Positions 58,194 through 64,000 of a stretch of 64,000 nucleotides of DNA are shown here, one piece after another. Each line of letters opens with the position of its first letter. The stretch's first letter is position 1. A program made the position numbers and the translations under genes. A model generated the notes under the pieces. That model made no database searches and had not been told where the DNA came from. It was given only the letters and a program-made list of their open reading frames with translations. Origin of the DNA: Mycobacterium sp. IS-1742 (GTDB lineage: Bacteria > Actinomycetota > Actinomycetes > Mycobacteriales > Mycobacteriaceae); NCBI RefSeq assembly GCF_001500125.1, contig NZ_LQIV01000045.1:124001-188000 (forward strand). The letters run 5' to 3'.

Positions 58194-59531
58194 CTACACC
58201 GCGTCGGGGTCGGCGAAACCCGGCACCATCTGCTCGGCGATGCGTCGCGTGTCGACATGCGCATCCAGCTGACAGGAGATGGCCACGATCGACGCGATCA
58301 CCCGCATCGGGATCGCGAGTTTGGGCGGGATGTCCATCTGGCGGGCGGCTTTGATCTGCCCAGCCGCCTTGTCCAGCTCGAGCGTCGTCATCTTCTGCAG
58401 CCACTTTCGGCTGTAGTGGAAGACCGGAACCTCGAGGGGTTCGACGTACTGCTTGAGCATGTCGTCGATCTCGCGGATGGAGACCTGCTGGCCCTTCTGG
58501 ATGAACCCGGCGTTCTCCATGGTCGGCAGGAGTTTGTCGTAGTTCTTGTCCACCGCGTAGCGCAGGAGCTGGCCGAGCTCGACCGGCCAGCCGCCGGGCA
58601 TCGGCGCCACCGCGCCGAAGTCGATGACGCCCATCCGGTTGCCGGACATCAGCATGAAGTTGCCGGGATGGGCGTCGCCGTGGACCATCCCGAGCCGGGT
58701 CGGCGCGTCGTCGCAGAACTCGAACAGGCGGGTGGCCATCAGGTCGCGCTGTTCCTGAGTGCCTTCCCGGATGATGTGGGACAGCGGGATCCCGTCGATC
58801 CATTCCTGGATGACGACTTTCGGGGCGCTCGCGACCACGTGGGGCACCACGAAGTTCGGATCACCCTCGTAGGCCTTGGCGAACGCCCGCTGATTGTCGG
58901 CTTCGAGCCGGTAGTCGAGTTCCATCTCGGTGCGCTCGATGAGCTCGTCGACGACGCCCTGGACATCTGCCCCAGGCGCGAGTTGCTTGAGCACACCGAC
59001 CATGCGCTGCATCGTCTTGAGGTCGGCGCGCAACGCCTCGTCGGCACCGGGGTACTGGATCTTGACCGCGACCGCGCGGCCGTCGGCCCACACCGCCTTG
59101 TGCACCTGGCCGATGCTGGCCGAGGCGATCGGCGTGTCGTCGAAGGAGGCGAAGCGGTCCCGCCACTTGGTGCCCAGTTGGGCGTCGAGTACCCGGTGCA
59201 CCTTCGCGGCGGGCAGTGGCGGGGCGTCCTTCTGCAGTTTGGTCAGCGCTTCGCGGTACGGCTTGCCGTACTGCTCGGGGATCGCGGCCTCCATCACCGA
59301 CAGGGCCTGGCCGACTTTCATCGCGCCGCCCTTGAGCTCGCCGAGCACGGTGAAGAGTTGTTGGGCCGCCTTGTCCATCAGTTCGGCGTTGACCTCGTCG
59401 CGGGACTTGCCGGTCAGCCGTTTGCCGAAGCCCAACGCCGCGCGCCCGGCCATGCCAACCGGCAGGCTCGCCAGCTTCGCGTTGCGGGCGGCGCGCCCGC
59501 GCTTGATGTCAGCCACCAGACCATCATCCAT
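58194..59531 (-). CDS. ABC1/UbiB-family atypical kinase (Rv3197-like)
   Basis: A 445-residue ABC1/UbiB-type protein kinase-like protein. The hallmark KxGQ is in KVGQALS; ASASIGQVHKA is the Ala-rich loop; the ATP lysine is in VAVKIQYPG; catalytic and metal residues are in HGDAHPGNFM and VIDFGAV. UbiB relatives support quinone biosynthesis; the mycobacterial Rv3197 has also been reported as a macrolide-binding ATPase tied to WhiB7. The ATG at 59531 gives the family start MDDGLVADIKRGRAARNAKL. It is the third gene of a minus-strand run with the TOMM-like and DUF2342 genes. Confidence 0.88.
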   Translation of the reverse strand: MDDGLVADIKRGRAARNAKLASLPVGMAGRAALGFGKRLTGKSRDEVNAELMDKAAQQLFTVLGELKGGAMKVGQALSVMEAAIPEQYGKPYREALTKLQKDAPPLPAAKVHRVLDAQLGTKWRDRFASFDDTPIASASIGQVHKAVWADGRAVAVKIQYPGADEALRADLKTMQRMVGVLKQLAPGADVQGVVDELIERTEMELDYRLEADNQRAFAKAYEGDPNFVVPHVVASAPKVVIQEWIDGIPLSHIIREGTQEQRDLMATRLFEFCDDAPTRLGMVHGDAHPGNFMLMSGNRMGVIDFGAVAPMPGGWPVELGQLLRYAVDKNYDKLLPTMENAGFIQKGQQVSIREIDDMLKQYVEPLEVPVFHYSRKWLQKMTTLELDKAAGQIKAARQMDIPPKLAIPMRVIASIVAISCQLDAHVDTRRIAEQMVPGFADPDAV

Positions 59532-59575
59532 GACGGCGCCGGTCGCACCCACAGCGAGCAGGTCACAACCGGCCC

Positions 59576-60430
59576 TCAGCAGGTGCAACGCGGATGCCGC
59601 GACCACCGGCGCACGACGGTGGTGCGGGTGCCGACGTCGAACTCCCAGGTGGTGTCCGTGGCGCCGGGATCCGCCGCGCTCGCGGGGTCGCCGGTGTCGC
59701 GGATCGCCCGCAGCACCCGGTGGATACGGTCGAGTGCGACGGCCGCGGTGGCCAGCACGGTGGCCCGGTCGGCGCTGCCGACAGTGCCGCGCAGCTGGGC
59801 CGCCAGCGCCGGCCACGCCGCGTCGCGGTCACTGCGGTGCAGATCTGCGCAGGTCAGACAGCTTGTGCGGCCGGGGAACACCAGCGGACCGATCAGCCCG
59901 GACCCGTCGCGCACCCGGACCGGAAGGTGGGCGAGGCGCGCGGTGTGCAGGTCGCGCACCACCCGCGGTTCGGTCACCAGGTAGTCCGCCAGGACGACGA
60001 GGTCGGTGGCCTCGGGTGGGGCGGGCGCCTTCGGGGTGCGGGTGTGCCCGACGCGCGCGCCCGAACACCGCAGGCTCGCGACCAGCAGATCGGACAACGG
60101 ACCGCGGCCGTGGATGCGGACGCTCGGTGTCCGGCGGCGCCGAGGCGGGTCGACCGTGAGCACGCCCGCGTCCGCGAGCGCGGAGGTGAGTTCGGCGAGG
60201 TCGGCCGCGTCGGCGGTCCCGTGCCGGTCCGCCTCGGCGCACAGATCGGCCATCGTCATCCCGGCCTGAAGAGCCCGCAACAGGCCGGCCAGAGCCGACG
60301 CGGTCAGGCCGGCCGGCGGGCGGACCAGCATCGCGCGCCGCGGATCCCATCCGAGCTGCACCGCACCGTCCGGACGCAGGAGCACGGGCAGGGCCGCCTC
60401 GAGCACGTACGACACCGCAGAAGGAGACAT
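59576..60430 (-). CDS. TOMM cyclodehydratase/ThiF-like protein, orphan (Rv3196-like)
   Basis: A 284-residue protein. Residues about 20-95 resemble a winged-helix leader-peptide-recognition region, and 105-245 an incomplete E1/ThiF-like fold (VRIHGRGPLSDLLVASL) without a clear ATP glycine loop. A structural zinc site is likely from Cys191, Cys194, Cys282 and Cys284 (CLTC and CTC). These features match the C-protein type of azole-forming cyclodehydratases (TIGR03882-like). There is no YcaO, dehydrogenase or precursor peptide nearby, so a TOMM natural product is not supported. Conserved in mycobacteria; function unknown. It is 44 bp upstream of the ABC1 kinase gene. Confidence 0.75.
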   Translation of the reverse strand: MSPSAVSYVLEAALPVLLRPDGAVQLGWDPRRAMLVRPPAGLTASALAGLLRALQAGMTMADLCAEADRHGTADAADLAELTSALADAGVLTVDPPRRRRTPSVRIHGRGPLSDLLVASLRCSGARVGHTRTPKAPAPPEATDLVVLADYLVTEPRVVRDLHTARLAHLPVRVRDGSGLIGPLVFPGRTSCLTCADLHRSDRDAAWPALAAQLRGTVGSADRATVLATAAVALDRIHRVLRAIRDTGDPASAADPGATDTTWEFDVGTRTTVVRRWSRHPRCTC

Positions 60431-60491
60431 GGAAGGACTCTGCCACGGGTCGCCGACCTCACCCGGCGTTCATCCACAGGCCTGTGGACAA

Positions 60492-61883
60492 CTACCGCTG
60501 ATCGTCCCCGGGGCCGTCGTCCGGGCCCTTCTCGAGGTCGGTGAGGGCCTCTTCGATCGCACTGTCGAGACCACTCGTGTCACCACCGACGATCCGGTCG
60601 ATGAACGCGGCCGGCTCGTCGAGATCCTCCGACGACGGCAGCAGGTCCGGGTGCTGCCACACGCCGTCGCGGGCGTCCGGGCCGACCGCCTCGGTGAGCC
60701 GCTCCCACAGCACCGCGGCCTCCCGCAGCTTCCGCGGGCGCAGTTCGAGTCCGACCAGGGTGGCGAAGGTCTGTTCGGCGGGCCCGCCGGTGGCTCGCCG
60801 CCGGCGCAGCGTCTCCGACAGCGCGCCGGTTCCGGGGATGCGGTCGCCCAGCGCGGCGGTGACCGCGGTCTGCACCCAGCCCTCGATGAGCGCCAGCAGG
60901 GTCTCGAGGCGTTCGAGCGCCGCGATCTGCTCCGGGGTCGCCTTCGGTTCGAAGATGCCCTGGTTGAGCAGCTGCTCCATCTGCGACGGATCGGTCAGCG
61001 CCGCCGGGTTGATGCCCTGGGCCAGGTCCTCGATGCCGCTCATGTCGACCTTCATGCCGCGCGCGAACGCCTCGACCGCCGACAGCAGCTGGCTCGACAG
61101 CCACGGCACATGGCTGAACAGCCGATGGTGCGCGGCTTCCCGGGCTGCCAGGAACGTCAGCACCTCGCTGCGCGGCTGCTCGAGCCCCTCCGAGAAGGTC
61201 TCGACGGCCTCCGGCATCAGAGCGGCCACACCCTTCGGGCCGAGGGGCAGCCCGATGTCGGTCGACGTCAGCACCTCCTTGGACAGCTTGCCGAGCGCCT
61301 GCCCGAGCTGCGAGCCGAACGCCATGCCGCCCATCTGCGACATCATCGCCATCAGCGGCCCGGCCATCGCGCGGGCCTCCTCCGGCAGCGCCGAGGCCCA
61401 CACCGTGGAGATCTGCTCGGCCACCGGGTCGCACAGCCGCTTCCAGGTCTCCAGCGTGTTGTCGATCCAGTCGGTGGGTGTCCAGGCGAACGCGCGGGTG
61501 GTGCCCGCAGGCAGCGGGGTGACGCCGTCGAGCCAGGTCTCGGCGAGCCGCACCGCGTCGGTGATCGCCGAGGCGGTCTGGGCGGGCACCGGCGCGACGA
61601 AGCCGATCGCGCTGGACGCGAGTTGCCGCGCGAGGTCGTAGTTCACCGGTCCGGACTGCGAGCCGCCGGCGGCCATATTGCCTGCGCCGCTGAACATCTC
61701 ACCGAGTTTGGTGAAGATCTGGCCGAGGTCGGACATGTCGAAGCCGGCTCCGCCCTGCCCGAACATCGAGCTGAACGGATCCGACGGCGAACCGCCGGGC
61801 CCGGACCCCTCGTCGGGGTCCTTCTTGCGCTTGTCTCGCTCCGGGTCGTCACCCGAGGAGAAGCCGAAAGGCAGGTCAGCCAT
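60492..61883 (-). CDS. DUF2342 zinc-dependent metallopeptidase (Rv3195-like)
   Basis: A 463-residue protein. A disordered N-terminus (about 1-80, Gly/Asp-rich) precedes an all-helical DUF2342 domain. The putative zinc-binding motif is REAAHHRLF (248-256), where Arg replaces the first His of HExxH but Glu249, His252 and His253 remain. The family is annotated as a zinc-dependent metalloprotease or coenzyme F420-associated protein; neither role is proven for this branch. Start at the ATG giving MADLPFGFSSGDD, the family start; a GTG six codons upstream is possible. First gene of the DUF2342-TOMM-like-ABC1 run, divergent from the Lon-like protease. Confidence 0.85.
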   Translation of the reverse strand: MADLPFGFSSGDDPERDKRKKDPDEGSGPGGSPSDPFSSMFGQGGAGFDMSDLGQIFTKLGEMFSGAGNMAAGGSQSGPVNYDLARQLASSAIGFVAPVPAQTASAITDAVRLAETWLDGVTPLPAGTTRAFAWTPTDWIDNTLETWKRLCDPVAEQISTVWASALPEEARAMAGPLMAMMSQMGGMAFGSQLGQALGKLSKEVLTSTDIGLPLGPKGVAALMPEAVETFSEGLEQPRSEVLTFLAAREAAHHRLFSHVPWLSSQLLSAVEAFARGMKVDMSGIEDLAQGINPAALTDPSQMEQLLNQGIFEPKATPEQIAALERLETLLALIEGWVQTAVTAALGDRIPGTGALSETLRRRRATGGPAEQTFATLVGLELRPRKLREAAVLWERLTEAVGPDARDGVWQHPDLLPSSEDLDEPAAFIDRIVGGDTSGLDSAIEEALTDLEKGPDDGPGDDQR

Positions 61884-61974
61884 GCCGTCAACGGTACTCA
61901 CCGGCGGCGGGTGGTGCGGTGCGCCCGGTCACGCCGTCAGTGAACGGAGGCGGTGCTCCCTTACTGTGGGCGGC

Positions 61975-63003
61975 GTGAACAGGCGGATTCTGACGCTGCT
62001 GATCGCGCTCGTCCCGATTGTGGCGTTCGGCGTACTGCTCTCGGCGGTGACGGTCCCGTTCGTCTCGCTGGGCCCCGGGCCCACCTTCGACACCCTCGGC
62101 GAGGTGGACGGCAAGGAGGTCGTCGACATCACGGGCACCGAGATGAAGCCGACGTCGGGGCATCTGAACATGACGACCGTGTCGCAGCGCGACGGCCTGA
62201 CCCTCGGCCAGGCGTTGACGCTGTGGATGTCGGGCCGTGAACAACTGGTGCCCCGCGAACTCGTCTACCCGCCCGACAAGAGCAAGGACGAGATCGACGA
62301 GGCCAACACCGCCGATTTCCGCAACTCCGAGGACAACGCCGAGTACGCGGCCCTGTCGTATCTGAAGTACCCGCGCGCGGTCACCGTCGAGAGCGTGACC
62401 GACCCGGGGCCGTCGGCGGGCAAGCTCAAGGACGGCGACGCGATCGACGCGGTCAACGGCAGGCCGGTCGCCGACGTCGAGGAGTTCCAGGCTCTGCTCA
62501 AGACCACCAGGCCCGGCGACGAGCTGGTGCTCGACTTCCGGCGCAAGGACGAGAACGATCCGCTCGGGACCGCCACCGTCACCCTCGGCAAGAACGAGGA
62601 CAGGGATTACGGCTACCTCGGCATCGGCGTTGTCGACGCCCCGTGGGCGCCCTTCAAGATCGACTTCAACCTGGCCAACATCGGCGGGCCGTCGGCGGGA
62701 CTGATGTTCAGCCTCGCGGTCATCGACAAGCTCACCTCGGGCGACCTCAACCACGGCAAGTTCGTCGCCGGAACGGGCACCATCACCGGCGACGGCGAGG
62801 TCGGGTCGATCGGTGGCATCACCCACAAGACCCTCGCGGCGCGGGAGGCCGGCGCCACCGTGTTCCTCGTGCCCGCCGACAACTGCGCCGAGGCGAAATC
62901 CGACCCGCAGGACGGGCTGGAGCTCGTCAAGGTCGGCACCCTGACCGAGGCCGTCGACGCGCTCAACGCGATTTCCGCTGGTGGCGAACCACCACGGTGC
63001 TGA
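61975..63003 (+). CDS. PDZ and Lon-like serine protease, membrane anchored (Rv3194c-like)
   Basis: A 342-residue protein. An N-terminal transmembrane segment (5-28) anchors it. A PDZ domain spans about 140-215 (AGKLKDGDAIDAVNGRPV). The Lon-type proteolytic domain follows, with catalytic Ser240 in GGPSAGLMF and Lys285 in GGITHK. The Ser-Lys dyad is intact and no ATPase is present. Probably an extracytoplasmic protease with PDZ-recognised substrates. The GTG at 61975 follows a GCGGC stretch without a clear ribosome site. Divergent from DUF2342 across 91 bp. It equals Rv3194c. Confidence 0.9.
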   Translation: MNRRILTLLIALVPIVAFGVLLSAVTVPFVSLGPGPTFDTLGEVDGKEVVDITGTEMKPTSGHLNMTTVSQRDGLTLGQALTLWMSGREQLVPRELVYPPDKSKDEIDEANTADFRNSEDNAEYAALSYLKYPRAVTVESVTDPGPSAGKLKDGDAIDAVNGRPVADVEEFQALLKTTRPGDELVLDFRRKDENDPLGTATVTLGKNEDRDYGYLGIGVVDAPWAPFKIDFNLANIGGPSAGLMFSLAVIDKLTSGDLNHGKFVAGTGTITGDGEVGSIGGITHKTLAAREAGATVFLVPADNCAEAKSDPQDGLELVKVGTLTEAVDALNAISAGGEPPRC

Positions 63004-63087
63004 CCGAACGCGAACCGGCTGGTGCGTAGAGTTGGGGCACGTCGGTGACGACGTCCCCTTTCCCGTGAGTGAAACTGGAGACACCAA

Positions 63088-64000
63088 GTGGGTATGCGGC
63101 CCCCCGCGAGGATGCCGAAGCTGACACGACGAAGCCGGATTCTGATCGGTGTCGCCCTCGCCGTGGTGGTGCTGCTCCTGATCGGACCGCGGTTCATCGA
63201 CACCTACGTGAACTGGCTGTGGTTCGGCGAGCTGGGGTACCGGTCGGTGTTCACCACGGTGCTGTTCACCCGCGTCGTCGTCTTCCTGGTCGTCTCCCTG
63301 GTGATCGGGGCGATCGTCTTCGCCGGCCTCGCACTGGCGTACCGCACCCGGCCGGTGTTCGTCCCGACCGCGGGCCCCAACGACCCGATCGCCCGCTACC
63401 GCACGACGGTGATGGCGCGGCTGCGGCTGTTCGGCTTCGGCATCCCGGCGTTCATCGGCATCCTGTCCGGGATCGTCGCGCAGAGCTACTGGGTGCGGAT
63501 CCAGCTGTTCCTGCACGGCGGTGAATTCGGCGTCACCGACCCGCAGTTCGGCCTCGACCTCGGGTTCTACGCCTTCGACCTGCCGTTCTACCGGCTGGTG
63601 CTGAGCTATCTGTTCGTCGCGACGTTCCTCGCCTTCATCGCGAACCTGTTGGGCCACTACCTGTTCGGCGGTATCCGGCTGACCGGGCGCAACGGGGCGC
63701 TGACCCGCTCGGCACGCATCCAGCTGGTCGCGCTGGTCGGCATCCTGATCCTGCTCAAGGCGTTCGCCTACTGGCTCGACCGTTACGAACTGCTCAGCCA
63801 CACCCGCGGCGGCAAACCGTTCACCGGCGCCGGCTACACCGACATCAACGCCGTGCTGCCCGCCAAGCTGATCCTGCTGGCGATCGCGGTGATCTGCGCG
63901 GTCGCCGTGTTCTCCGCGATCGTGCTGCGCGACCTGCGGATCCCCGCGATCGGCGTCGTGCTGCTGCTGCTCTCGTCGCTGGTCGTCGGCGCGGGCTGGC
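63088..64000 (+). CDS. UPF0182 family membrane protein (5' part only)
   Basis: The first ~304 codons of a large UPF0182 protein, cut off by the right edge. The frame starts at a GTG (63088), with an ATG two codons later. Seven or so hydrophobic segments are visible, beginning ILIGVALAVVVLLLIG and FTRVVVFLVVSLVIGAIVFAG. TYVNWLWFGELGYRSVF and FGLDLGFYAFDLPFYR are hallmarks of the family (M. tuberculosis Rv3193c). Function is unknown. It follows the Lon-like gene by 84 bp in the same direction and may be co-transcribed. Confidence 0.9.
   Translation, partial: MGMRPPARMPKLTRRSRILIGVALAVVVLLLIGPRFIDTYVNWLWFGELGYRSVFTTVLFTRVVVFLVVSLVIGAIVFAGLALAYRTRPVFVPTAGPNDPIARYRTTVMARLRLFGFGIPAFIGILSGIVAQSYWVRIQLFLHGGEFGVTDPQFGLDLGFYAFDLPFYRLVLSYLFVATFLAFIANLLGHYLFGGIRLTGRNGALTRSARIQLVALVGILILLKAFAYWLDRYELLSHTRGGKPFTGAGYTDINAVLPAKLILLAIAVICAVAVFSAIVLRDLRIPAIGVVLLLLSSLVVGAGW

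Noticed and set aside
59532..59816. Extension of the ABC1 kinase frame upstream of 59531
   Set aside because: It overlaps the TOMM-like gene antisense-free but in a different frame, is Arg/Gly-rich, and the known family start is MDDGLVADIK.
1..64000. CRISPR arrays, tRNA/rRNA genes, insertion sequences, prophage
   Set aside because: I looked for spaced direct repeats, cloverleaf-like sequences, transposase motifs and integrase genes and saw none that I could support.

Overview
The window is high-GC actinobacterial DNA. Almost all of it reads as a fast-growing Mycobacterium (Mycolicibacterium) chromosome. The evidence is gene content and order: after allowing for orientation, the block runs in the same order as the M. 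tuberculosis segment Rv3193c to Rv3235, as I remember it. It includes mycobacterial signatures such as PdtaS, WhiB1, WhiB7 with its leader, AdnA-AdnB, UvrD2, mycoredoxin-1, a MmpS-like protein and the micro-ribosomal protein bL37. I saw no tRNA, rRNA, insertion sequence, CRISPR array or phage gene.

Layout. 1-7.6 kb: an Rv3235-like fragment, a wax ester synthase/DGAT-like protein with a degenerate active site, a BCCT betaine-type transporter, an Rv3231c-like protein, then the reductase and DesA3 desaturase that form a two-component stearoyl-CoA desaturation system under two matching palindromic operators, and an aldo/keto reductase. 7.7-13.2 kb: aroA-rsgA, divergent from an SRAP protein and an N-type methyltransferase, then an SDR. 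13.2-27 kb: an aromatic catabolic island. It holds benA, benB, a single-ORF benC-FCD-benD fusion and a LAL/LuxR regulator on the minus strand; lysR-catB-catA-catC on the plus strand; and lysR/pcaD-pcaI-pcaJ. Together they encode benzoate to catechol to muconate to muconolactone to 3-oxoadipate to 3-oxoadipyl-CoA. The last thiolase and a benzoate transporter are not present here. The island lies between genes that are neighbours in M. tuberculosis, so it is a gain (or a loss in the pathogen).

27-46 kb: YbaK-like deacylase, sigH-rshA stress sigma/anti-sigma pair, bL37, the biotinylated TB7.3, pdtaS, whiB1, a diacylglycerol kinase-like lipid kinase, a small membrane protein, GNAT, entC, gpm2-like phosphatase, a ParA-like ATPase, an Rv3212-like protein, rhlE helicase, a ferritin-like protein, a MmpS-like protein, TB9.4, a TetR regulator, a DUF3152 protein, moeZ, a kinase-like protein, an alkyltransferase-like protein and lipV. 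46-57.4 kb is a DNA repair/redox block: adnA-adnB helicase-nuclease, DoxX, a K+ channel, nudC, mrx1 and uvrD2. 57.4-64 kb: whiB7 with uORF and attenuator, then a conserved but poorly understood cluster (ABC1 kinase, TOMM cyclodehydratase-like protein, DUF2342 metallopeptidase, divergent PDZ-Lon protease) and the start of an UPF0182 membrane protein.

Packing is tight: many operon genes overlap by 4 nt (ATGA, GTGA, TTGA), and three convergent pairs share a 4-nt CTAG as both stop codons. The most unusual item is the BenC-FCD-BenD fusion.
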